This document shows, one piece after another, positions 16,586 to 24,140 of a stretch of DNA of 27,960 nucleotides. The notes under the pieces are model-generated. The model was not told the DNA's origin and did not search any database. It saw only the letters and a program-made list of their open reading frames with translations. Numbering within the stretch: the first letter of the stretch is position 1; every line of letters starts with the position of its first letter. The translations under genes were made by a program, and so were the position numbers. The DNA is from CBDAKK01 sp965216965 (lineage in GTDB: Bacteria > Spirochaetota > Spirochaetia > WTKD01 > G963693115), in the NCBI GenBank assembly GCA_965216965.1, contig CBDCGX010000019.1, forward strand, positions 1-27,960, written 5' to 3'.

Positions 16586-16805
16586 AGGAAGACTACCGAG
16601 AAGCAATATAATATCTTTTTTTGTAATTTTTTCAAAGATAGCAGACTATATGTTATAAATATATTGATATATTGTGTAAACTACGTATAATGAGTGTATC
16701 GTAAGTGATACGCTATAATATTAAATGTTTCCCTATGAAGGAAGAAATCAATAGGAGTGATTTCTTCATATCCTTCTGCAAGGATTACAAATATATCTTG
16801 GTATT
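16586..16805 (-). pseudogene. Probable relic of a DJ-1/PfpI-family gene
   Basis: On the minus strand 16800-16681 encodes IFVILAEGYEEITPIDFF, which matches the N-terminus of DJ-1/PfpI proteins (VILAEGFEEIEALTPIDVL), followed by diverged residues and a TAG. Further on, 16615-16586 encodes DIILLLGSLP, like the nucleophile-loop lead-in of that family (DAIILPGGLPG). AAAGGAG lies just before the first piece but the start codon is lost (ACCAAG where ATGAAG would be expected, and an AT inserted). Most of the middle and all of the C-terminus are gone. The call rests on two short stretches. Confidence 0.45.
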
Positions 16806-16826
16806 CTCCTTTATTTATTTTTAATT

Positions 16827-16851
16827 ATATTGTTATAAAACATAACAATAT
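16827..16851. promoter_or_regulatory. 10-bp perfect dyad upstream of the suf operon
   Basis: ATATTGTTAT (16827-16836) and ATAACAATAT (16842-16851) surround AAAAC. This could be a dimeric repressor site or a weak A/T-rich terminator for something upstream (T5 at 16853-16857). It lies 57 bases before the proposed -35 of the suf operon. It does not match the Fur, PerR or IscR consensus that I know. Confidence 0.35.
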
Positions 16852-16907
16852 GTTTTTGTAAATAAAGTTTCACAACGCTATTTTTTGTTAATCTAATGAA
16901 ATTTTAC

Positions 16908-16936
16908 TAGACAAAAACTTAATTATATATTATTAT
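16908..16936 (+). promoter_or_regulatory. Probable suf operon promoter
   Basis: TAGACA (16908-16913), 17 bases, TATTAT (16931-16936). The coding start is only 11 bases past the -10, so the message would have almost no leader, in line with the missing ribosome-binding site. Confidence 0.4.
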
Positions 16937-16947
16937 ATAAAATTGAT

Positions 16948-17316
16948 ATGAGTAAATATGAGAACACTTCACAATCGCAATGCATATCTTCTGACGCATC
17001 ATCTGGGCAAAGTATAAAAGAGAAAATAGTATTGGCATTAAAAAAGGTAGAGGATCCCGAAATTCACATTAATATAGTCGATCTTGGGCTTGTATACAGA
17101 ATAGATGTGTTTGAAGAGGGAAAGCGATTAGAGATTGATTTTACACTTACTACTCCAGGATGTCCTCTTGCTGATGTAATAGAAGATAATATTCTTTCTG
17201 CATGCAGGGAAGTACTTCCTCATGCAAATATTACACTACAAATTGTATGGACACCTATGTGGCATGCAGATTTTATGAGTGAAGATGCACGAGTTGAATT
17301 AGGATTTCCAGTTTAA
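16948..17316 (+). CDS. MIP18/DUF59 Fe-S assembly factor (SufT-like)
   Basis: A 122-residue member of the MIP18 family, which helps assemble or hand on Fe-S clusters. DPEIHINIVDLGLVYRI and TLTTPGCPLADVIEDNI are the family's two signatures. Residues 1-22 are a low-complexity Ser-rich extension. The reactive Cys in TPGCPLA is present. It is first in the operon and sits 22 bases ahead of sufC, so a role in SUF maturation is well supported. It lacks the extra domain of longer SufT proteins. Confidence 0.88.
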   Translation: MSKYENTSQSQCISSDASSGQSIKEKIVLALKKVEDPEIHINIVDLGLVYRIDVFEEGKRLEIDFTLTTPGCPLADVIEDNILSACREVLPHANITLQIVWTPMWHADFMSEDARVELGFPV

Positions 17317-17338
17317 AATATAAGGTTGTAATAAAAAT

Positions 17339-18097
17339 ATGAATATAGAAATAAAAAACATACATGCATATGTTGAAGATAAAGAAATACTTAATGGGGT
17401 GAGCATGGCACTAGGGACAGGTACGTTGAGCGTTCTTATGGGACCTAATGGGTCAGGTAAATCGACATTAGCAAATGTTATTATGGGGAATCCAGATTAT
17501 GAAGTAAGGTCGGGAGAAATTATTGTAAATAATGATAATATTCTTGAATTGGAACCTCATGAGAGGGCAAAAAAAGGCATATTTATGTCTTTCCAGCATC
17601 CTGTTGAAATTCCCGGTCTTACTGTAGGGAGGTTTCTTAGAAGGGCATATGAAGCCATTCATGGAGATGTTCCCGTGGGGTTTGTAGCAAAATTAAGGAA
17701 AGAATTAGATGTTCTTGGTATGAGTCATGATTTTATCAATCGCTATCTTAATGAGGGGTTTTCTGGTGGTGAAAAAAAACGGATGGAAATATTACAGATG
17801 AGCGTATTGGAGCCAAAATTTGCCTTACTTGACGAAATTGATTCGGGGCTTGATATAGATGCAATAAGAATTATTGCAGATGGAATAAATCGTATGCGTC
17901 GTGAAAACCCTCATTTTTCTGTACTTGTAATAACTCATTATAAGAGAGTAATAGAATGCCTTGAGGATCCCTCAGAAATATATGTAATGAACAAGGGGCA
18001 AATTGTAGAAAAGGGTTCTTTAGAATTACTTGATAAGCTAGAAAAGAAGGGGTATGGATGGCTTGTTGAAGATGCCACCCATAAGGAGATATCATGA
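17339..18097 (+). CDS. sufC: SUF ATPase SufC
   Basis: ABC-type ATPase that drives the SufBCD scaffold. In 252 residues it has Walker A MGPNGSGKST (about 34-43), the Q-loop FMSFQHPVEIPG, signature FSGGEKKRMEILQM, Walker B FALLDEIDSGLD and the switch His in VITHYKR. The SufC-typical EKKR after the signature is kept. It overlaps sufB by 4 bases (ATGA). Confidence 0.97.
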   Translation: MNIEIKNIHAYVEDKEILNGVSMALGTGTLSVLMGPNGSGKSTLANVIMGNPDYEVRSGEIIVNNDNILELEPHERAKKGIFMSFQHPVEIPGLTVGRFLRRAYEAIHGDVPVGFVAKLRKELDVLGMSHDFINRYLNEGFSGGEKKRMEILQMSVLEPKFALLDEIDSGLDIDAIRIIADGINRMRRENPHFSVLVITHYKRVIECLEDPSEIYVMNKGQIVEKGSLELLDKLEKKGYGWLVEDATHKEIS

Positions 18098-19518
18098 ATA
18101 CGGAATCAGAATATCAATCTGATGAGAATATCAAAGACATAGGTTCTGAGTATAAATATGGGTTTCATTATAAAGATACGTATGTATTTAAAACTCAAAA
18201 AGGGCTCAATGAGGATGTTGTAAAATCAATATCTGACCATAAAAAAGAACCCGAATGGATGTTGAATTTTAGGTTGAAGTCTCTTGAAGAATTTAAAAAA
18301 CGACCTGAGATACATTGGGGTGCTGATCTCTCACGGCTTAACTTTGATGAAATTTATTATTACGCTAAGCCTACTAACTCTCAATTTTCTTCGTGGGAGG
18401 ATCTCCCAAATGAAATTAAAGAAACCTATGATCGTTTAGGAATTCCGCAGGCAGAGCGAGATTTCTTGGCAGGAGTGGGTGCTCAGTATGATTCGGAAGT
18501 AGTGTATAAGAGTTTGAAGAAATCTTTAGCTGATCAAGGAGTGCTTTTTTGCGATCCCGAAACGGCTCTCAAAGAGCATGAAGATATTTTCAAAAAATAT
18601 TTTGGTACTATTATTCCTTACAATGATAATAAGTTTGCAGCACTTAATTCTGCGGTGTGGAGCGGAGGAAGTTTTGTATATGTTCCGCCTGGGGTGAAAG
18701 TAGACATACCTTTACAAGCATACTTTAGAATTAATACAAAAAGCTTTGGACAATTTGAACGAACACTTATTATTGCAGATGAGGGGAGTTTTGTTCATTA
18801 CGTTGAAGGATGTACTGCACCCGTTTATACTACAGATGCACTTCACAGTGCAGTGGTAGAGATTATTGCTCTTGAGGGAGCAAGAGTAAGATATAGCACT
18901 ATTCAGAATTGGTCGGGAGATGTGTATAATTTGGTTACAAAACGTGCAGTTGCGTATAAAAATTCTACTGTTGAGTGGGTAGATGGCAATATTGGTAGTA
19001 AGCGGACCATGAAATATCCTTCTATTATTCTTAAAGGAGACTATGCTCATGGAGAAGTGTTTTCTATTGCTTTTGCAGGGAAGAATCAAGAACAAGACAC
19101 TGGTGGAAAAATAATTTATGCCGCTAATAATACGTCGGGAAGAATAATTTCAAAATCTATAAGCAAAGAAGGTGGCATTGCTACATATAGGGGACATATA
19201 AAAGTTGAACCAAATGTAAGAAATGTGAAAGTAAATGTAGTTTGTGATGCACTGTTGGTAGATGGTGATTCATCTACCAATACATACCCGTATATGGATA
19301 TACAAAGCAAAGGAGTCTCTATAGAGCATGAAGCAAGGGTAAGTAAGATAAGATCTGATCAGCTGTTTTATATAATGAGTCGCGGGTTTAGTGAGGATGA
19401 AGCAGCATCAATGATTGTAAATGGATTCTTAGATCCATTGGTAAAAGAACTTCCTATGGAATATTCAGTGGAACTTAATAGGCTCATAGAGTTAGAAATG
19501 AAGGGATCGGTAGGGTGA
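18094..19518 (+). CDS. sufB: Fe-S scaffold protein SufB
   Basis: Beta-helical scaffold on which SufBC2D builds Fe-S clusters. The 474-residue product has the N-terminal GLNEDVVKSISDHKKEPEW, PKxNxQ-like region, SGGSFVYVPPGVKVDIPLQAYF, the Cys of VEGCTAPVYTTDALHSAVVE, VDGNIGSKRTMKYPS, and the C-terminal SIEHEARVSKIRSDQLFYI and GFLDPLVKELPMEYSVELN. This is normal size and order. SufD follows after 13 bases. Confidence 0.97.
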   Translation: MNTESEYQSDENIKDIGSEYKYGFHYKDTYVFKTQKGLNEDVVKSISDHKKEPEWMLNFRLKSLEEFKKRPEIHWGADLSRLNFDEIYYYAKPTNSQFSSWEDLPNEIKETYDRLGIPQAERDFLAGVGAQYDSEVVYKSLKKSLADQGVLFCDPETALKEHEDIFKKYFGTIIPYNDNKFAALNSAVWSGGSFVYVPPGVKVDIPLQAYFRINTKSFGQFERTLIIADEGSFVHYVEGCTAPVYTTDALHSAVVEIIALEGARVRYSTIQNWSGDVYNLVTKRAVAYKNSTVEWVDGNIGSKRTMKYPSIILKGDYAHGEVFSIAFAGKNQEQDTGGKIIYAANNTSGRIISKSISKEGGIATYRGHIKVEPNVRNVKVNVVCDALLVDGDSSTNTYPYMDIQSKGVSIEHEARVSKIRSDQLFYIMSRGFSEDEAASMIVNGFLDPLVKELPMEYSVELNRLIELEMKGSVG

Positions 19519-19531
19519 AAAGCATAAATTA

Positions 19532-20701
19532 ATGGAAAGCATACAAGATATTTTACAGAAGGCAGAACAAGAATTTAAAGCAATGTCATGGCCGACAATT
19601 CTTGATGAAGAATGGAGAAGAAGTTCTCCAAGTGCTATCCCATTTGAGAAGCTACATAGTGATTTTCATAAGAGTAGATATACAAAATTACACACAGAGT
19701 GTAAACATGCGATCTCTCTATGTACAGGGTTGAGTTATTATAAAACCATTGAGAAAATACCAGAGCATTTAAAAGAAACCCTCAAAGAGCTTTTATTAAA
19801 AACGCTTTCTGATGCAAGAGATGCGGTTGATATGTGGTATATTGCATGTTTACAGAAACATCTTGCTGGTATAGTTGTAGTAGAAGAAAAACATGAAGAT
19901 GAAATTGTACTTCGGTTTCCATTTATAGATAAAAATGATGAATTGGAAGACTTTTATGCGGGGCAATATATTGTTTTAGTTGAAGAGGGAGCAAGATGTA
20001 ATATAAGCATTGTGATTGAAGGCGATGGTTTTTTTGTTCCTTCAATTTATATGTATTCAAAAAAAGGATCACAACTAAAGTATAATTTCTTGCAAAACAC
20101 ATCGCTAGATAGTATTGTAATACACAAAGCTGTGCTTGTATGCGAAGAGCGTGTAAAAGCTAAAACGATAAGCACACAAATTGGAGGGATGATAGGTATT
20201 GATAAAACTCATGCTATGTTATGTGGTGAACATGTAGATGTAGATCTCAATGGGTTTTATTATGGAACAAAGGATCAGCTTTTTGATATGCGAGTATACC
20301 AAAATCATATTTCTCCAGACTCAAAGAGCAGAGCTCTATACCACGGGGTTGCTATAGAAGAATCCCATACAATATTTAGAGGACTCATAAATGTTTCACA
20401 CAGTGCTATTAATACAGATGCATATCTTACAAATAAAAATATTTTGTTGAGCGATGACGCTCGTATGGACTCAATTCCTTGTCTCACTATTAATACCAAT
20501 GAAGTAAAATGTAGCCATGGCTCTACGACAAGTAATCTTGACTCTGATCATATGTTTTATCTCATGTCTAGAGGATTAACCGAAAGAGAAGCAAGACACC
20601 TTGTTATTGAAGGTTTCTTTGAAGCTGTTATTGATAAGATATTTGACACAGAAAATGAAAAAGTATTTAAAAAGATAAAGAAGCAAATGGAAATTATATA
20701 A
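19532..20701 (+). CDS. sufD: SUF scaffold partner SufD
   Basis: Paralogue of SufB and partner in the SufBC2D complex. Its 389 residues show the weakly conserved N-terminus of SufD, HTIFRGLINVSHSAINTDAY in the beta-helix, DDARMDSIPCLTINTNEV, then KCSHGSTTSNLDSDHMFYL with the His implicated in iron handling, and SRGLTEREARHLVIEGFF. The N-terminal half is more diverged than the C-terminal half, as is usual. It is 5 bases from the Rieske gene. Confidence 0.95.
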   Translation: MESIQDILQKAEQEFKAMSWPTILDEEWRRSSPSAIPFEKLHSDFHKSRYTKLHTECKHAISLCTGLSYYKTIEKIPEHLKETLKELLLKTLSDARDAVDMWYIACLQKHLAGIVVVEEKHEDEIVLRFPFIDKNDELEDFYAGQYIVLVEEGARCNISIVIEGDGFFVPSIYMYSKKGSQLKYNFLQNTSLDSIVIHKAVLVCEERVKAKTISTQIGGMIGIDKTHAMLCGEHVDVDLNGFYYGTKDQLFDMRVYQNHISPDSKSRALYHGVAIEESHTIFRGLINVSHSAINTDAYLTNKNILLSDDARMDSIPCLTINTNEVKCSHGSTTSNLDSDHMFYLMSRGLTEREARHLVIEGFFEAVIDKIFDTENEKVFKKIKKQMEII

Positions 20702-20706
20702 AATAT

Positions 20707-21006
20707 ATGGCTTGGATAAAAGTGTGCGAGGAAGACATGTTTAGAACTACGTATTGTTTTAGACACAGGAGAAAAGAGATAGCTATTTACAAGTTAAAAG
20801 ATGGTATTTATGCTACCGATAATTCTTGTTCTCATGAGTATTCTCCATTGTGTGAAGGCATAGTGATGGATGGCAATGTATATTGTCCCAAACATGGTTC
20901 TCGTTTTGATATTAAAACGGGAGCAGTCCTAGATCCTCCAGCAATACGACCTGTTAAAGTATATAAAGTTAAAGTTGAGAATGGAGCTGTTTTTGTTAAA
21001 CTCTAA
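20707..21006 (+). CDS. Rieske-type [2Fe-2S] ferredoxin
   Basis: A 99-residue soluble Rieske protein. Cluster ligands are in SCSHEYSPLCEG (Cys and His) and CPKHGSRFD (Cys and His), and GAVLDPPAIRPVKVYKV is typical of BphA3/NirD-like ferredoxins. There is no membrane anchor. Its place 5 bases after sufD makes an electron-transfer role within SUF assembly likely. A Rieske gene at this position is seen in some SUF operons lacking other reductants, but its partner here is not shown. Confidence 0.92.
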   Translation: MAWIKVCEEDMFRTTYCFRHRRKEIAIYKLKDGIYATDNSCSHEYSPLCEGIVMDGNVYCPKHGSRFDIKTGAVLDPPAIRPVKVYKVKVENGAVFVKL

Positions 21007-21033
21007 GACTAGGATGATTATAGTAGGTGTTTA

Positions 21034-22137
21034 GTGGTGGATAGCTACGATACTTATATGCTACGCTTATCTAAAGATAGGCCTCAATACGAATATAAGC
21101 AAGGCATTTCTCAAATAGTAACTTACATAAAAGACAAAGAACTTGTTGTACTTCCTACGGAAACCGTTTATGGGCTTGCTGCAGATGCAACAAGTAACGA
21201 GGCGTGTAAGAAAATATTTAAAGCAAAGAAGAGACCCCAGCAAAATCCTCTTATAGTTCATTGTTCTGATATCTCTATGGGGCTACGATATTTTTCTTAT
21301 AACAAGAAATATTCTCAGTATCAAAAGTGTTCATTCTATGCAGAACAGATACTTCGTCGTTTTTCTCCTGGACCAATTACTGTAATTGTATATGCAAATG
21401 ATAAGACATCTTGTATTGGAAGAGCAGATGGAGACACTGTTGCGATTAGAATCCCTAATAATATTGTATTTAGAGATGTTATAAAAGCGTTTGGATTTCC
21501 TCTTGTAGCTCCAAGTGCTAATACATCGGGGAGACCTAGCCCTACATCTGCAGAGCATGCTTACGAAGAAATGAAGGGAAGCGTTCGTGTAGTAGTGGAC
21601 GGGGGAGAGTGTGAAATAGGAGTAGAATCAACTATAATAGATTGCACATGTAAGAGATGGGATGTCCCCTGTGTCGTACGTGTGGGGAGTATTAGGCCTT
21701 CTGATATAGCACAAGGTATTAATTGTCAAGTTGCAACGTATACACAATTTATAAAAGATAAAGAAAAAAATATAGGTATTACAGAAGAAACTGTTCCAGG
21801 GGGGACATTTAGGCATTATATCCCGCTATGTAAAATATATCCTTTTTTCAAAGGGAGGGTTGATCATCTAATTAGGCACCTTAAGAAGAATTCACTATTA
21901 AATAATAATGACAAGAGTCTTTTGATTACTGTTTCAACAGATATAAAGCATTTTGACAATTATAAATGGGAGTCTGCAGTGAAGTATACATCATGGAATG
22001 AATTGGCTCAAAAACTATATGCATTGTTTTTTAATGCCGAGAGGGATAATATTGATAGCATCTTTATTGAATGTCCGTCTCCTTTAGATCATCCTGCACT
22101 TCACGATAGAATATGTACCTCATCATCTATACAATGA
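21034..22137 (+). CDS. sua5: L-threonylcarbamoyladenylate synthase (Sua5 type)
   Basis: Makes threonylcarbamoyl-AMP from Thr, bicarbonate and ATP for tRNA t6A37. The YrdC domain shows LPTETVYGLAADA, KAKKRPQQNPLIVH, FSPGPITVIV and PSANTSGRPSPT (about residues 40-175). PGGTFRHYIPL is the Sua5 linker, and a shorter Sua5 C-terminal domain ends near SPLDHPALHDRIC. At 367 residues this is the long Sua5 form, not YrdC alone. The listed start is GTG with no strong ribosome-binding site; an ATG at 21058 is possible. It follows the Rieske gene by 27 bases and may share the suf transcript. Both the t6A product and the MtaB enzyme farther on act on the same base of tRNA. Confidence 0.9.
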   Translation: MVDSYDTYMLRLSKDRPQYEYKQGISQIVTYIKDKELVVLPTETVYGLAADATSNEACKKIFKAKKRPQQNPLIVHCSDISMGLRYFSYNKKYSQYQKCSFYAEQILRRFSPGPITVIVYANDKTSCIGRADGDTVAIRIPNNIVFRDVIKAFGFPLVAPSANTSGRPSPTSAEHAYEEMKGSVRVVVDGGECEIGVESTIIDCTCKRWDVPCVVRVGSIRPSDIAQGINCQVATYTQFIKDKEKNIGITEETVPGGTFRHYIPLCKIYPFFKGRVDHLIRHLKKNSLLNNNDKSLLITVSTDIKHFDNYKWESAVKYTSWNELAQKLYALFFNAERDNIDSIFIECPSPLDHPALHDRICTSSSIQ

Positions 22138-22154
22138 TTACATTTTCATTTTAT

Positions 22155-22175
22155 AAATATTAGGAAATAATATTT
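22155..22175. terminator. Possible two-way terminator between sua5 and the SPL gene
   Basis: AAATATTA (22155-22162) and TAATATTT (22168-22175) form an A/T-only stem around GGAAA between convergent genes. The T-run is short. Confidence 0.4.
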
Positions 22176-23179
22176 TAATCGTGAACAAAATGAATTTTTT
22201 TGTGAGATAGATAGGTATTGAGCATATGAAAAAAATCTTCTTGTATTTCTTTTATTATAGATTTTGAATAGGTTGCTAGTCCGTTTTGTACAATTATTTT
22301 ATCTTTGAGTATCCCGATATGAGGGACTTGTGAACGCATCTTTTTAAGATATGTTTTTCCCATTCTAAAAACTCCATAGCTTACCATTTCTATGTTTTTT
22401 TCGTTTATGCGAGAAAATATAGATTGAAGACATTGTGTGTATATACCTTTCCAATCTTCGCTATAGAGTATAGGATCAAAACAAAGTCGAACTCTCCAAC
22501 CTAATTTAATTGCCATATCTGCATGAAAAATACGAGTGAAAAGAGAACTGCACCCATGCTCATATTTTTTAACAAGGGGGTCAGGAGTCATAGAAAACAC
22601 AAGAACAGTATTTGATGGTGGAGCATAGTATTGTAAGTGAGTAAACCCATCGCTCTTAGTACGTATTTCAAGTGTTATGTTTTGTAAATTGCGGGTGATA
22701 TCCATCCATGTCTTACAGATAGGAATAAAATATTCAAATGCTGGTAAGTCGCTTAGATAGGATGCTATGAGATATATTTGTTCATTTTTTTTTATGGCAG
22801 TATTGTGACGCTTTATTACCTCTTTTTCAAAATCTTCTATATTGACATATATAACAATATTGGAAGATTCATGCATTCCTTGCAAAAAGCAATAGTCACA
22901 GTGATACATGCAATTTCGTATCATTGAACATGATATTATATGAGAATTTCCAAAGCTACGAACTCTATTGCTTCCTTCTTCTAAAAATGAATTGTTTTGT
23001 ATCGCAAGAATAAGCTTTGGTGATTTTCTTTGTAACATGAAATTTTGGCGAGGTCTATTAAAAAACTTTTTGTATTTATCAATTTCTATTATTTTTGCAG
23101 AAGGAAATACTTGCATGGTTTTTTTGCAAAGTGGATAATTGAGGGCTTCTTTTTCTACATAGATATGAGAGAATTGCAT
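22175..23179 (-). CDS. Spore-photoproduct-lyase-family radical SAM protein
   Basis: Similar throughout to SPL, the enzyme that repairs the UV thymine dimer of spores. The protein shows a VEKEALNYPLCKK N-terminus, FGNSHIISCSMIRNCMYHCDYCFLQGM with the CX3CX2C radical-SAM cluster motif, then VLVFSMTPDPLVKKYEHG, LGWRVRLCFDPILY and the EMVSYGVFRM segment near the C-terminus. The Cys that serves as hydrogen donor in Bacillus SPL (C141, in EASCTSDIVG) is replaced: the matching stretch is IASYLSDLPA, with Tyr. It is therefore unlikely to do the classical reaction in the same way. ATG at 23179 is chosen; a TTG at 23197 would add six residues. Nothing else here suggests spores. Confidence 0.85.
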   Translation of the reverse strand: MQFSHIYVEKEALNYPLCKKTMQVFPSAKIIEIDKYKKFFNRPRQNFMLQRKSPKLILAIQNNSFLEEGSNRVRSFGNSHIISCSMIRNCMYHCDYCFLQGMHESSNIVIYVNIEDFEKEVIKRHNTAIKKNEQIYLIASYLSDLPAFEYFIPICKTWMDITRNLQNITLEIRTKSDGFTHLQYYAPPSNTVLVFSMTPDPLVKKYEHGCSSLFTRIFHADMAIKLGWRVRLCFDPILYSEDWKGIYTQCLQSIFSRINEKNIEMVSYGVFRMGKTYLKKMRSQVPHIGILKDKIIVQNGLATYSKSIIKEIQEDFFHMLNTYLSHKKIHFVHD

Positions 23180-23267
23180 GTAATTGTAGTGTAGCAATTT
23201 AGTAGGTGTTTTGCATATTGTTTTTTAATAATTTTTTAGATAAAATAATTTCCCCGTAAATATATCC

Positions 23268-24140
23268 TTAATATAAAGATTGAGTAAGTATTTTGTATAT
23301 CTCTGAGAGACATTCTTTTCTTAGATGTATTTTTTTTGTTTCATGATTAGTTGCACATTGTGTTTCTGTGTTTTCTAAAAGCACATGTATTTTAGAGATA
23401 AGATCTTTTTGTGCAGTGTGGTGCAATGCCATTGAGAATGCCCCCTCTAATAACAAACATAACTTTTTTTCTTCTGTTTTGCTAAGTAGTAATGAGGTTG
23501 TACAGCAATGCAATAGTGTTTGTATGTGAGATATAGGTTTTTGTAAAGAGTGTTTGTTTTTAGCAAGTGACTCTAGTGTATGAATGGCAGAAGATATTTT
23601 TTCTACAAGAAGAGCATGTGAATTATTGCTTAATATTGTGAGGTCTTTGGGAATTATAAGAACACTCATAGTGTGTGTGTGCATAAATCTTACTATGGTA
23701 TGAGCGATATGATAGGCATTAGTATTTACAAACGAAATTTCATTATCACTACAAGGTACAAGCATATCCAAATATATTGGAGTAGTATTATCAGAAGATA
23801 AGAGGGTGTGTGCAGATAATAACAATGAAGTATTAGGTGGTGTTTCTGTAAAATTATTGTTTTCCAACGCTCCTACATACACTATCCCTTCAAGTACAGA
23901 ATGTGCGTATAAGTTTCCTAGTATAAATAATGCTTCTGTATTGCTTGTAGAAAGCATATAAAGAGTAGATTCTGATATATAGTAAGGAATAGGAAGAGGG
24001 CTTCCATGTATAGAAAAGGGATGGGAGTGTGAGATGTCGTGAGCACTGTGGTAGAGAATAGATTTATCTGTTTTTTGTTTTTTGTGGGCATGTATACATA
24101 TGTCTAGTATGCTTTTTGATTCTGCTATTATGACAAGCAT
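23268..24140 (-). CDS. Protein of unknown function
   Basis: The 290-residue protein has no motif that I can name with confidence. It begins with a hydrophobic strand (MLVIIAES), has YVGAL near residue 92 after a LGNLYAHSVLEG helix, and a helical, Leu/Lys/Glu-rich C-terminal part (about 185-290). The order of a beta start, a GXL turn and a later YHIAHTIVRFMHTHTMSVL helix-strand faintly recalls MTA/SAH nucleosidase and nucleoside-phosphorylase folds, but catalytic residues do not match. It starts on the mtaB stop (TAATG), preceded by GAGGAG, so it is coupled to mtaB. No signal peptide and no membrane span are evident. Confidence 0.75.
   Translation of the reverse strand: MLVIIAESKSILDICIHAHKKQKTDKSILYHSAHDISHSHPFSIHGSPLPIPYYISESTLYMLSTSNTEALFILGNLYAHSVLEGIVYVGALENNNFTETPPNTSLLLSAHTLLSSDNTTPIYLDMLVPCSDNEISFVNTNAYHIAHTIVRFMHTHTMSVLIIPKDLTILSNNSHALLVEKISSAIHTLESLAKNKHSLQKPISHIQTLLHCCTTSLLLSKTEEKKLCLLLEGAFSMALHHTAQKDLISKIHVLLENTETQCATNHETKKIHLRKECLSEIYKILTQSLY

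Noticed and set aside
16741..16767. Perfect 10-bp hairpin GAAGAAATCA / TGATTTCTTC as a small RNA or riboswitch
   Set aside because: The bases are better explained as minus-strand codons of the DJ-1/PfpI relic, with no T-run after the stem and no further conserved fold visible.
22175..23179. SPL-family gene as evidence of a spore-former
   Set aside because: The key Cys is replaced, no other sporulation gene is present, and the other genes point to a Gram-negative-type outer membrane.
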